Shown here: one piece after another, positions 35,673-46,465 of the stretch | Numbering within the stretch: position 1 is the first letter of the stretch | Layout of the letters: the number at the start of each line of letters is the position of its first letter | Source: Amanita rubescens | Taxonomy: Eukaryota; Basidiomycota; Agaricomycetes; Agaricales; Amanitaceae | NCBI GenBank assembly: GCA_015039365.1 | Contig: WION01000218.1 | Coordinates: 26,194-90,193, forward strand | Direction of reading: 5' to 3' | DNA: 64,000 nt | Made by a program: the position numbers and the translations under genes | The notes under the pieces: model-generated | The model's database searches: none | Seen by the model: only the letters and a program-made list of their open reading frames with translations | What the model was told of the DNA's origin: nothing

Positions 35673-37786
35673 GAATGCCTCAATCGGTCAAGATCCTCTT
35701 TACTTCCTTTCCACTCGAGATCGATCTAGAGGCCAGTCCTCCAGTCCTTGACTTGCTAGAGCTTACTTGTGCAAAATAGATTCTCGGTTGGACGCGTACT
35801 CAAGATCTCCTATCTCTGACTGAAACAAACAAGTCCATCTCTCAATTACTCTTGTCGCCCATATCCGAGAGAGCTTGGGAACTCTCTTTCTTGAGGAAAA
35901 GTATTCCGCCCCTCCCGCCAATTTACTCATATGTTAAATGGGCAAGATTGATATATGGCAACCACATTTGCTACGTAAGCTACGAGATGCAGTTTCGTTC
36001 AGCTTTTGACGGAAACAGGCTTGTAGACATAACCTGGCGGAGTTTAATTACCACCTCCTGCGCCGGTTGTGTTCCGAGTGCACCGCATGGTTTCAAACCG
36101 CTATTGCTGAGCCAGAAAGAGTGGCCGCGCTTGAAAATCCTGTCAGCTCGACCGAAAGAGACGTTTTGGAACTCATTCCACACACCTCTGAAAGTATGTC
36201 ATGTTTCTAAATAGCTATATCCTGGCGAATTGACAAGGGCACCGGACCCACCTGGACTTTTGCTAGCTGATATATGGTGCCGATACTTCGAGCAAGATTA
36301 CGACGAAGTGTATCAGAAGCTGCGAGCATACGAAACGAACCAATTCGACACAGATGGCCATACTCTCTCCGATTTTCGACTTCAACGGCTCGAATTTATG
36401 GAGAAGGTACACGAAGTGCGTTCGAAGATGCCTTTTCACGCTGCTCCATTGACCGTGTCCGTTTCCAGCTGTCGATATGGTCACGTTCAAATCGACAGCG
36501 AGGGGTGAAGCACCGTGTCGAAGCAATGTATGTAACCGCCGTGCTTTCAGACTGATGTACGAGACTCACTAGGCCAGCATACGAAAACGATTCTATGAAT
36601 TAGGGTTCGAGGAATGTGATTTCGACCGTGGCTTTAAAGCTCCCGTTTGGATCATCGACTTGGACCACGAAGATATAACTGAGCGAGGTACTAATTACTA
36701 CCACTTTTCGTTATTTCAACGCTGATGACACGCCAGAGTGGAACCTTATTTACGAGTCAACGAGGGGGCGTATATGTGATTACAGGAACGTACGGGAAAT
36801 GGGGGAAAGACGGAAGATCATCACTCGGATGCTCTTCGATTCTTACCTCAAGTACATCTCCCCGTACCAATGGGCTTATCAGCCCAAGTCTCATGACATA
36901 TATGATGACAGGGAACTAGCCTTTCTGGCCATAAGCTTCCAGAAAGACCGAGACCTATCCAAGGCAGACCTTGATGCAGCAAAAGCTAAAATTCCGGAGA
37001 TCGCGAAGAATTGGATGCAGAACAAAAAAAACGCATTATCAAGCCTCATGTCTTCTTATTTGAGGGATAAAGGGTATTTGAAAGAAGTGACAATCACGCC
37101 CGAATTTGACATTCTGCAACTTGCGATAGCTGTTTACGCATGTTCTCCCATCCCTTCTGCTACATCTTTCTGGGACAATCCATCTTCAATACCACTTATA
37201 GGCCCTGATGCAGCTCTTCTCCATAAATGCAAAAGCCCAATGTGTCACATCATCTTTTCGGAAGTTGGATTTGAGGCTGCAACGTTTTTTGTCAAGCTTG
37301 TTGGTTTAGACCCCCTCTCGACTACCTACGCGGACATGGTCAAAAAGGATGCTCGATTTGTTCGTTCGGACATGCGCGAAGTTGCACTCCCGTGGACGGC
37401 TGCAGTAAGTACTAGCATGAAACGATTTTCTCTCGATTGACTCGTCGAATCACCAGGTCACTCGCTTTATCTTAGAAAAAGACACAGTTTATGAGTCTAC
37501 TACAGTATGGGAACTACTTTCGCCGGAGGAAACATTTGAAGCGAAGAAGAATGAGGAGGACCCAAAGCTTAACGAATCGTGGTGCTGTAACCTCTGTCCT
37601 GTCTTTGGATATTGGTCTCGAAAGAACTTTTACGTAGTCAAGGAACATATCTACACGAGGTGCTTAGTAGTCGGGTCTTTCAAAATCACCTCGCTGATGC
37701 ATTTCCATAGCCATGGTATATGTGAACCGGAGGTCCCTCGCCATATCTTTGTTTATAATTTGTCACCCCTGAATCCATTGTGCTAA
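35673..37786 (+). CDS. F-box protein with CxxC...CxxC motif and C-terminal C2H2-like finger
   Basis: Multi-exon plus-strand gene. The start at 35673 reads MPQSVKILFTSFPLEIDLEA. After an intron ending AATAG comes ILGWTRTQDLLSLTETNKSI and ERAWELSFLRKSIPPLPP, the F-box region. The WARLIYGNHICY exon joins across GTAAGC...AACAG to ACRHNLAEFNYHLLRRLCSEC, placing a CxxC and a second CxxC about 17 residues apart. Further exons: DIWCRYFEQDYDEVYQKL, SIRKRFYELGFEECDF, EWNLIYESTRGRICDYRNV and a long helical exon ending near 37405. The next exon has NESWCCNLCPVFGYWSRKNF and VKEHIYT, which spliced over a 44-nt intron to SHGICEPEV makes C-x2-C...H-x4-H. Stop TAA 37784-37786. F-box proteins recruit substrates to SCF ubiquitin ligases; the specific target is unknown. 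Pieces of its 3' end are copied at 41.0, 46.2, 55.1 and 61.6 kb. Confidence 0.72.
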
Positions 37787-37860
37787 CAAGTACTACCACG
37801 CGTTTACTGCTATCATGTGTTCCTCTCATTCTGGATGCGTATTTCCATCGTGCGACTCCA

Positions 37861-37947
37861 GGTATTTAATAACTGTTCGACATCGTCATATCATACACGA
37901 TGCTCGCTGGTCCTCTGTACCACATATGTCAATTAAACACACATTAA
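37861..37947 (-). pseudogene. Relic of the Hsp70-like 3' terminal exon (copy 8 type)
   Basis: Minus strand reads the GPASIVYD-type end of the Hsp70-like family (GTACAGAGGACCAGCGAGCATC...) and is near-identical to the terminal exon of copy 8 at 55447-55510. It lies just downstream of the F-box gene. Confidence 0.8.
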
Positions 37948-38122
37948 GCCCAGTCAAAATCGATTCTGTGAGAAAACAGGTCGAAACCGCGTGATTCCGT
38001 ATTTAGCGGGATGGGACGGGTTTCAAACGCTTCTACACCGTCGTAATGTCAGGAACACGGCACGTTACGTCACCGGTCACGCGTTCAAGTTATCCGAGAC
38101 TCGATAGCATGCCTCGAACATC

Positions 38123-39544
38123 ATGAGAACCACGCTCCCAACTTTGTCTTACAACCCGACAGGTTTTTTGTGGGACGAAGATTTTCACAGTTCCGCATAC
38201 ACAAAGGGACAAGCTCCACGAACAGATCTTCAACACCTCGTTCCATGGAATACATTTGAAACAGAGATCAACGAGGCTATTACTACTCGCATGTTCGCTA
38301 TGGGCATTCCCTTAGACGCCGAATATGATATCGGGTCCCTACCAAAGAAACGACCATGCGTGGCGAACGAAGAAGGTGTTCGACAGGAGGCGAGAAGGCA
38401 GCTGCACGATTTGGTGGTAGAGGTGCTGGATATACTTGGGATTGAAGGATGGTTCGAGTCCTCGCCAGACTCTGGGAATAATCAGATCGTTGGAGAGCCC
38501 GACTTTTCTTGGTTGCGGGCTCCCACCAGGCATCCCAAGGTTGTGGTACGTGTATCAATGATTTCTATTTTTTGACACGCCTCATCTAAGTTGTGGGGAC
38601 AGGTAGAGTACAAGACAAAATGGTCGGCCCCTCTTGAGAACTTGCCCGAGTATTTTCAACGTAGAGCTCAGGAAATCCCTCGGCTGGCGCGACAGTCGAT
38701 CGACGCTGTCTTCCAACTCTACGGCTACATGACGTTTAACGAGAACAAATATGGCATACTCAATAATATGGAGTGTGCTTGGTTTTTCCAACGCGTCGAG
38801 ACTCCCGAAGGCCAAGGCAAAACCTTGCAGTACTACGGGCCGATCAGTTTTGATTCGGTTCGTTCGCCAAGTATGCTCAAAGCCTTTGTGGGCACTGTTC
38901 TGCTTGCCGAAACTGCCTGGTTTCATAGTTCCCCAACCTCTGCCAATGTACCCTCTACCACAGCTACTCGTAGCCGTGACGCAGCCATTGCGCAGGCACA
39001 GTCATACGATTCGGTCGTCGAGGCTGGATCATATCCGGTTTTGCCACTTGACCCTCGTCTTTGCTATTTTGACCGTACTTCCGTGCGTCATGCTCCACAA
39101 CGAGGCTGTACATTAAAGGCAACACTGGTGAAACGAATTTGGAACCTGGACGTCTACTGCAAAGTTGTAGACCTTTTTCAGAGGGGAGATGCCATGGATG
39201 CGCTGGATACGGAGGTGCGCAATTATGCCACCTTGCAGCATCTGCAAGGCATAGTTATTCCGTGCGTCCGTGGATATTACGACGTTTGGGGACTATTGAG
39301 GCTCCTTGCGCTCGAAGATGTCGGTACCGCAATCCCTGGAGATGGGCCAATCAATACACGGACGAAGAGACGGATGAGATCCGCTCTTGGTCGCATCCAC
39401 TCGGCAGGATATGTTCACGGTGATATTGCACGACGCAACTTCTGCCAGAAGGGTCGTGCGATATTCTTGGTCGACTTGGAGACGTTGGCGGCGGGAAGTC
39501 CTGAACAAATGGCAGCTGAATTAGCCCAAATTGATGCATTGTAG
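38123..39544 (+). CDS. PD-(D/E)XK nuclease-like and protein-kinase-like fusion, copy A
   Basis: Two exons: 38123-38545 and 38603-39544 (intron GTACGT...GGACAG), 454 residues. The N-terminal half has GEPDFSWL then, across the intron, VVVEYKTKW; the PD...E-x-K arrangement fits a PD-(D/E)XK nuclease core. The C-terminal half is kinase-like: EVRNYATLQHLQGIVIPC resembles the alpha-C/beta-4 region, LLALEDVGTAIP the hinge, HSAGYVHGDIARRNF the catalytic loop with H-x-D...N, and LVDLETLAAG takes the DFG position. Nuclease-kinase combinations occur in Crinkler-type eukaryotic effector/conflict proteins; that assignment is inference from motifs. No signal peptide is visible. The paralogue at 58692-60118 differs by few residues. 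An upstream exon cannot be excluded. Confidence 0.78.
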
Positions 39545-40167
39545 ATTGTTTCTTACACCTGAATTGCATGCAGTAATTTCACACTTGGTCTGCATCTCCT
39601 GCAGAGGCTCGCTGCCGAATCTCGGTCGTCGGCGCATCAAGCAACGGGAACGTGACTCTCCAAATGCATTAGTCCCGCGTCTCAGTACTTGGCGTAAACC
39701 CGTAAAGCTACATCGTCCGGAGGAGCGTCTGGGTAGCTCAGGTCGCACGTTGGTACACAATCCCAGTTCCTCTCAAAGCAGAAACTCGCTGTACTGCGGT
39801 TCCTGCTCTGGATTATTTCGCTTCGCCTGAATAGCGTCCGACACGCTCCAAAGTAAACTTGCAGCAGCAGTTAGAGCGATATTCGTATCAGACTATCGAC
39901 CAAACTGTCCAAGGGTGCTGATGCAGAGGGGCATAAATATTGAGAACTGCGGTATGGATTCGATTAAAAAAATGTTGGTGACTAGTAACTATGAGCAAAC
40001 TACAAGCTTCCGTTTATATATACACGCAAGACTTCGTTGAATCTAAAAAATACGAATGAGAAAAAGGAGCGTATGAGTCTATGACATATCTACAAAAGTT
40101 CCATAAGTAATTTGTACGGATAGCCTAACAATTGCACTTACAATCGACCCGCCAAAACTAGTTGACT
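39545..40167. other. Spacer downstream of nuclease-kinase copy A
   Basis: Closely matched by 60119-60690. Short frames only (for example minus 39760-39521). No recognised motif. Confidence 0.4.
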
Positions 40168-40480
40168 AGCTTAGACAGATCGCCGTTGGTAGTCGTTACG
40201 GCCAAGGGATCCCAGGCCAAAGTTGGTAATAGCGCCGCGGAGGGTCCCGTAGTGGGTAATATATGTGTGATCGACGGTGATGCCGTAGCATAGCAATGGA
40301 GTTGTTGTTGGGGACAGGGTCGTCATCATTTTGCCAGGTGGCCTCGTCCCAGCTCGCTACTAGGGTACCTTGAACGGTCAACGCGGGAAGGTACATGTCG
40401 AGGAAGGCGTTGAACCAGATACCAGCCGCAGTAGCCTAGTGAGCATGGCCTCATCGGCCGTGGGGTCGTGCCACCCATTG
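40168..40480 (-). pseudogene. C-terminal fragment of an unrecognised protein gene, copy A
   Basis: Minus-strand frames contain YLVQRF/WFNAFLDMYLPA, SWDEATWQNDDD, ITHYWTLRGAITNFGLGSLG and, clearest in the paralogue at 60692-61010, GRNDTNTTNGDLSKL. The frame changes several times and no start is present, so it looks like a relic. I do not recognise the parent family. Confidence 0.45.
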
Positions 40481-40499
40481 TGAAGCATGTCTGGGACGT

Positions 40500-40905
40500 A
40501 GAAAGAGTACTACCTCCTGGAGCGACAAAATATCTAGCTCATGTTTCATCGTTATATGTTGTTGATGACCCCTGCCGACTAGCAGGCTAAAGATGGGCTG
40601 TTGAGCGCGCAAAGCGAGAACGCGTAACGTGGCGTAAACGAACCTGATCTGAGCTCTCTCAACCCACACCATGACTGTCGCGCTCCTCCAAAACCGACAA
40701 CCAGGAGGTATCGAATCGCCAACAATTGTAGACGCGTTTCAGTCGGTAACGAATTTTAGGTCCACGTGTCGAGGAAGAAAGGATCCGGGAGCGGTTGTTG
40801 TCGAATTGGATGTCGCTGTCGGGGAGGCTGAACAGGAGCTTTTCCAGATTGGAGATTTCGATTCCGAAGGTTATGGCGGAGGCGAGGGTTGTGGATGAGG
40901 GAAGT
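40500..40905. repeat. Dispersed repeat R1, copy b
   Basis: Near-identical to 61064-61495, and similar to 34925-35480. It carries a 75-codon plus-strand frame (40671-40898) conserved exactly in the third copy, without splice or start support. Confidence 0.8.
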
Positions 40906-40997
40906 AGTGGAGTAAATGGTGTGAAGAGTGCAGCCGGGAAAGGAGTTGGTCTGTCCCGGGTATAAATATGGGTCGCGAACATAGAGGGCCAATGCTT

Positions 40998-41152
40998 CAA
41001 GGTAACCTCTGTCCTGTCTTTGGATATTGGTCTCGAAAGAACTTTTACGTGGTCAAGGAACATATCTACACGAGGTGCTTAGTAGTCAGGTCTTTCAAAA
41101 TAACCTCGCTGATGCATTTCCATAGCCATGGTGTACGTGAACCGGAGGTCCC
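40998..41152 (+). pseudogene. Relic of the F-box gene 3' end (left side of transposon insertion)
   Basis: Matches 37588-37732 of the F-box gene: the NLCPVFGYWSRKNF codons, VKEHIYT, the 44-nt intron and the start of the last exon. It stops at ACCGGAGGTCCC, where the transposon begins, and resumes at 46174. Confidence 0.85.
41142..41152. repeat. Left flanking direct repeat of the transposon (11 bp)
   Basis: CCGGAGGTCCC here and at 46174-46184. It is present once at the empty paralogous sites 61648-61658 and near 37728. The true target duplication may be 8-11 bp if element ends match the target by chance. Confidence 0.85.
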
Positions 41153-41619
41153 GGATAACCCGTGACCTCCCAGCCGTTACAAGCGGTAACATACTTCATG
41201 CCAATTTCTGGAACGCCCGTCTGTTCCCTCAGGCTCATGTTTCCTCTCGATTCCTCACCGACTTGTGGTTTTCCCCCACCACGACAAACACACAAATTCT
41301 GACACCGTGATACCGTTTTTTATCGCGGTTCATCAGTACCGTTATCGATCAGGTACCAATGTAGTCGTCAATTGATCGGTGGGTTCTGTGGTACATTAAA
41401 ACCATACTTAGCTGAGCGCACGCAGCATTTGGCGGCCATCGTGGTCCATCGGCACTGTCTAGTCACTGTGTCGCCCATCCTCGGCTGAACGCGCCCACGT
41501 GGCACTATTGCTCGCGGTCCCACTGGTAGTTTCCCTTACCTTGCACGGTAGGTTCCCCAGGACCATTGGTTGCACGGACGCTGATATATCCTTCGTATCA
41601 GGTCGCTGTCTCGCCCATG

Positions 41620-42960
41620 TTCGCATTCCCCAGGATTCTTTAGAACCGTTCGCCACGCCGCCGCCCGCGGTATTCTTACACCAGCGCCTCCGTCGTTTTT
41701 TAGAATTGTTCGCCACCCCCTCGCCTGCGGTATTCTTACACTGGTACCTCCATGGTCTTTGAGAACCGTTCCCCACACCCTTGCCCGCGGTTTTCTTACA
41801 CCATCACCATGGTCTTTGACAACTGTTCCTCACGCCGTCGCCTGCGGTATTCTTACACCAGCAGCGCCTCCGTCGTTTTTTAGAATTGTTCGCCACCCCC
41901 TCGCCTGCGGTATTCTTACACTGGTACCTCCATGGTCTTTGAGAACTGTTCCCCACACCCTTGTCCGCGGTTTTCTTACACCAGCACCATGGTCTTTGAC
42001 AACCGTTCCCCACGCCGTCGCCTGCGGTATTCTTACACCAGCAGATCCATAACTGTTCCCCACCCCCGCCTGCGGTTTTCTTACACCCCACTTGTAGTTT
42101 TCGAGAACCGTTTCCATGCCCCCGCCCACGGTTTTCTTACACCAACAGCTACACAGTTTTTGAGGACCCGCGGTTTCCTTACATCAGCAAACCTATAGTT
42201 TTTTTAGGACCATTTGCCACCCCTGTTCCCGTGGTTTTGTTACACCAGCAACTCAATGGTCTTTGAGAACTATGCCCCACGCACTTTCCTGTGGTTTTCC
42301 TACACCAATAGACATCTAGTTTTTGAGAACTGTTACCCACCCCTTTGCCCGCGGTTTTGTTACACCAGGAAATCAATGGTCTTCGAGAACTGTGCCCCAC
42401 GCACCTGCCCGTGGTTTTCTTACACCAACGGATCCATAGTCTTGACTCTTTGAGAACCGTTACCCACCCCTTCGCCCTCGGTTTTGTTACACCAGGAAAT
42501 TGGAATCAATGGTCTTTGAGAACTGTGCCCCACGCACTTGCCCATGGTTTTCTTACACCAATGGATCAATAGTCTTTGAGAACCGTTCCCCACCCCTTTG
42601 CCCGTGGTTTTCTTACACCAACGGACCCATAGTTTCTGAGAACCGATTCCCACCCCTTTGCCCGCAGTTTTCTTACACTGGCAGTCCATGGTCTTTGAGA
42701 ACTGTGCCGAATGCCCTTTCACCTGGTATTCCTACACCAGCGCAACCATGGCAGTTTTTGAGAACCGTTCGCAACCCCCACGCCCACGGTTTTCTTACAC
42801 CAGCACCCCGATGCCAGTTCTTGGGAACCGTTCGCAACCCCCTCGCCCACGGTTTTCTTACACCAGCACCCCGATGCCAGTTCTTGAGAACCGTTCGTCA
42901 CCCCTCACTCGTGGTTCTCGTACACCAGTACCTCCACAGTCTTTGAGAACCGTTCCTCAT
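41620..42960 (+). repeat. Left subterminal minisatellite of the transposon
   Basis: About 22 imperfect units of roughly 55-65 bp. Consensus elements are TTTGAGAACCGTTCCCCAC, GCCCGCGGTTTTCTTACACCA and an ATGGTC/CCATAG spacer. Several unit pairs are near-identical (41680-41810 and 41870-41990), indicating recent block duplication. Confidence 0.9.
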
Positions 42961-42980
42961 AAGTTTATGGGTTGACCGCA

Positions 42981-44696
42981 GTCCATACCTGTGAAATTGA
43001 ACTTCAACCTTGCAATACCTGCCCCCGCGCGTATCGTCGATATGTTGGTCCAGATAGCCGAGAAAATGGAATCTTCAACTGGAACAATAAACTTCTTTTC
43101 ACCCACGATCTCTTAGACGACTACACCGCTTCGTTCACATCATCTGAAACTCCATTTACCGCATGGATGAGCGTGGTACAGAGAAGATACATACGATATG
43201 CTTCACCTGAGCCATTCGTTCGCCGCGATGATGTTTTTTTGGCGGCTTGGTTTGCCTACAGCAATATTCAGGCGATGGATGGCGATATGAGTTGCCCGGG
43301 GTGCGGGCCTACTCCTGACAACGTGATTTGGGATGGAGTAAGCCTCTCTTTTCATCGCAAACACCTCCTCCCTACCTTACGGCCTCCAACGGTGGTGAAC
43401 GAAAATTCTTTGGAGAGAGAGAGCAAACGCATCTCGCAATCACTGATCAAGTCCGCAGAAGTTCGCCGCAATATGCAGAAAGTCATTGATGCAGCTGGCA
43501 CCACCAAAGGCGAAGCAATACTTTCACTCGGGCAACTGACAGACCACTTTGGACTAATACAGGCGACTAGCAGCGCTTTGAGGGAAATAAATCAAGAGCT
43601 CGGAGATTACTTCAATAGCCACTATGGCATTGAGATGTTAGCGAGCGAGAGAAGGCCTAGTTCAGAGATTTCCCAGCTTTTTCGACAGGTACGTGGATCA
43701 TGTGGCTTTACATCAATCTGGTTCTTATCCTGGGTGTACTACAGATCGCAGCCGACGACTCAGTTCTACAGATGATAACGATCTCATCAAGGAAGCTTCT
43801 AGAAGAGTTTGTCGAAAATCCGTCGCCGGTGACAGTATCGCCTCTCATCACTATACCCGCCATCTACCGCGCACTCCGATTTGAAGAGCAGCATCATAAA
43901 CAATCATACTCTGCACCACTTATTGCAATCTGCAGGTGGATAGCGAACAAAGCCAAAAGCATTCTCGAATCGATGTTATCAGACACAGCACCCGGCATAG
44001 ATCTCACGGCTATGGCGCTAAGTTCCAATGATTGGAGAAAGGTACGTCATTGTCGAGTCGTTCGTGCGCAAGCAAAGTTTCTGATTGAACGAGTTGCAGA
44101 CGGGTACTTGCTACAGCATGCCACAAATCCGCCACAGGCCAAGGTACCCGAGGCTCAAGGATGATAACGCTGGCGAGAGCGACGAGCGTGGTGGCCAATG
44201 CTCAAAATACTATTGGCAGTATAGCCAAAGACGATTGACAGGCGGCATTATGTGTGCATGGTGCACACATAGCATTTGTTACGGGTTTCACTGCATTCCC
44301 AGAGGCGAAGGGCGTAACGACGTTTTTTCAGCAATGATTACACGATGGCCCAAGGCTCCGAAACGCGTCATATATGATTTTGCATGCGCGCTGGGTCCCT
44401 ACTGCATGACGCGTGAACCGGACTTTTTCACTGACACCATTTTTGTAGTAGATGACTTCCACGCAAAGGGTCATACAAAGTGCTCAGCAGCGTCATTCCT
44501 CAAAACATATGCCGAACTGGACCCGCGCTTACTTAAGATCAATTCCAGTGCAGCTGAGTGCGGAAATGGAGGAATTGGGCGCATCCGTAAATCAGTCAGT
44601 TACATGACCCAGGGCCGGGCAATCCTATACACAAAAACTTTCATTTCAGTTTGGAATCGTATAATGATTCGCAAGCAACTGGGGATGGACAAGTAA
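42981..44696 (+). CDS. KDZ-associated CxC-type transposon protein with transposase-like C-terminal half, N-terminus unclear
   Basis: Three exons in phase: to 43688, 43745-44041 and 44100-44696, stop TAA. Exon 1 opens with CEIELQPCNTCPRAYRRY, then GIFNWNNKLLFTHDLLDDY, FTSSETPFTAWMSVVQRRY, DGDMSCPGCGPTPDNVIWDG and HRKHLLPTLRPPT. Exon 3 carries GGIMCAWCTHSICYGFHCIP, EGRNDVFSAMITRWPKAPK, VIYDFACALGPYC, FVVDDFHAKGHTKCSAASF, INSSAAECGNGGIGRIRKS and WNRIMIRKQLG. The YDFAC...D.FH..GHT.C pattern resembles the catalytic region of KDZ transposases, and paired-Cys clusters are typical of proteins carried with them. No ATG starts exon 1: the upstream frame is bounded by a possible acceptor ACCGCAG at 42980. 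The 5' end either lies beyond the left minisatellite or is lost. At least 536 residues. Confidence 0.7.
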
Positions 44697-44759
44697 ATAG
44701 TGTATTATGCAATTTCATACAAGAATAAACTGTAGCTGGACAGGTGCACAAAAACTATA

Positions 44760-45700
44760 ACTGAGTGGTGGTGCAAAGAAACCATACCCGAGTGAGGCTG
44801 AGATGGTGCAAGAAAACTAGAGGCAGTTGGTGGTGCGAGGAAACCATACCCGAGCGAGGCTGAGATGGTGCGCGAAAACTATCGCTGGCCAGTGGTGCGA
44901 GGAAACCGTACCCGAGCGAGGCTGAGATGGTGCGAGAAAACTGGAGGCAGTCGGTGGTGCGAGAAAACCATACCTGAGTGAGGCTGGGATGGTGTGGGAA
45001 AACTGGAGGCAGTTAGTGGTGCGAGGAAACCATAAGCAAGCAAGGTTGAGATGGTGCGAGAAAACTGGAGGCTGTCAGTGGTGTGAGGAAACCGTACCCG
45101 AGCGAGGCTGAGATGGTGCGAGGAAACTAGAGGCAGTCGGTGGTGCGAGAAAACCATAAGCAAGCGAGGTTGAGATGGTGAGAGAAGACTATCGCTGGCC
45201 AGTGGTGCGAGAAAACCATACCCGAGCAAGGCTTAGATAGTACGAGAGAACTAAAGGCAGTCGATGGTGCGAGGAAACCATAGGCAAGCGAGTTTGAGAT
45301 GGTGAGAGAGAACTGGAGGCTGTCAGTGGTGCGAGGAAACTATACCCGAGCGAGGCTGAGATTGTGCGAGGAAACTAGAGGCAGTCGGTGGTGCGAGGAA
45401 ACCATGGGTAAGCGAGGTTGAGATGGTGAGAGAAAACTATCGTTGGCCAGTAGTGCGAGAAAACCATACCCGAGCAAGGCTGAGATGGTGCGAGAGAACT
45501 AGAGGCAGTCGGTGGTGCGAGGAAACCATAGGCAAGCAAGGTTGAGATGGTGAGAGAAAACCATACCCGAGCGAGGGTGAGATGGTGCGAGAGAACTAGA
45601 GGCAGTCGGTGGTGCGAGGAAACCATAGGCAAGCGAGGTTGAGATGGTGAGAGAGAACTATCGCTGGCCAGCGGTGGGAGGAGACCATAGCTGGGTGAGG
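44760..45700 (-). repeat. Right subterminal minisatellite of the transposon
   Basis: Units of about 55-65 bp built from GGTGCGAGGAAACCATA, CCCGAGCGAGGCTGAGAT and GGTGCGAGAAAACTAGAGGC. The core TGGTGCGAGAAAACC is the reverse complement of GGTTTTCTCGCACCA, matching the left-array core in inverted orientation. Two cores occur per unit. Confidence 0.88.
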
Positions 45701-46173
45701 TGCGAAAAAACTCTTAGTGTTGGAGCACCATCCAAGAAACCATAGACAGGCGGGCGGGCGGTGGTGAATGGAAACCACCGGCTCGGGAGTGAGAGATAGT
45801 GCTGGAATACCGTCGAGGCAACTTGTAAATGGCAGACCCGGAAGGCAGGGCGCAACCGACTACGGCTTAACGACTAGTGCGGCCAGGTTCAACCAAGGCG
45901 GGACTTAATCAGCGTAGGGGCTGGCACCTGATCCGGGGTAGCACTCACTTGCGGCGAGCAACGGGAGGTGGCAGAAGGGGAAACCGGGGAGGCAAGATAA
46001 TACGGGGGAAGCAGTAGTGTACAAGTACCAAGCGCCCAGGCGACGAAGTTGATAAAAACTACGTCGTTTCAAAAGAGTGAGAGAAGTCACGTGCTCTAGG
46101 GAACGACAGTCCGTTCCTGTTTTTGGGTGGCAGTACGTGTCCGTTACGAACGTCCTGTCACTCGCGTCCTGCC

Positions 46174-46465
46174 CCGGAGGTCCCTCGCCATATCTTTGTC
46201 ACGGTTTATAATTTGTAGCCCAATGTGTTAACATGTACTACCACCCGTTTACTGCTATCATATGTTTTGGTTGCTCTGGATCCGTATTTTCATCGTGCGA
46301 CGCTGGCTATTTATCACTGTTCGACATCGTCGTATCATGCACGATGCTCGCTGGTCCTCTGTACCACATATGTCAAATAAGCGCACATTGAACATCAAGA
46401 AGCACCGTTTCTCGACACCCTGTACGAATTTCTCAGATATATTTCTTTGACAAAAAATAGAAAGC
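46174..46465. pseudogene. Relics of F-box last exon and Hsp70-like 3' end (right side of insertion)
   Basis: Starts with the duplicated CCGGAGGTCCC, continues the F-box last exon and 3' flank (TCGCCATATCTTTGT), then from about 46305 a minus-strand relic of the copy 8-type Hsp70 terminal exon and part of the preceding intron (ACCGTTTCTCGACACCCTG), ending near the ATAG/AGCG motif at about 46465. Confidence 0.82.

Larger units (their letters stand above)
41153..46173. mobile_element. KDZ/CxC-type DNA transposon with inverted subterminal repeat arrays
   Basis: About 5.02 kb inserted into segmental-duplication copy A and absent from copy B. Both ends show an imperfect terminal inverted repeat of about 75 bp, best where a palindrome-like GGAACG...GTTCCCT lies 57 bp inside each end (41210-41229 left; 46098-46117 right, on the minus strand). 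Inside the ends are two long minisatellites, about 22 units on the left (41620-42960) and many units on the right (44760-45700), sharing a core GGTTTTCTYRCACCA in opposite orientation. Between them lies one gene (42981-44696) resembling KDZ-associated CxC proteins. Class: a cut-and-paste eukaryotic DNA transposon related to Kyakuja-Dileera-Zisupton elements, inferred from the protein. Flanking CCGGAGGTCCC repeats indicate a target duplication. Confidence 0.82.

Noticed and set aside
41759..42975. Plus- and minus-strand ORFs through the left minisatellite
   Set aside because: Frames stay open only because of repeat composition. They have Pro/Thr-rich or Gly/Lys-rich repeats, no start context and no splice support.
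44879..45855. Minus-strand ORFs through the right minisatellite
   Set aside because: Repetitive Ser/His/Pro translations reflect the repeat unit and show no conserved motif.
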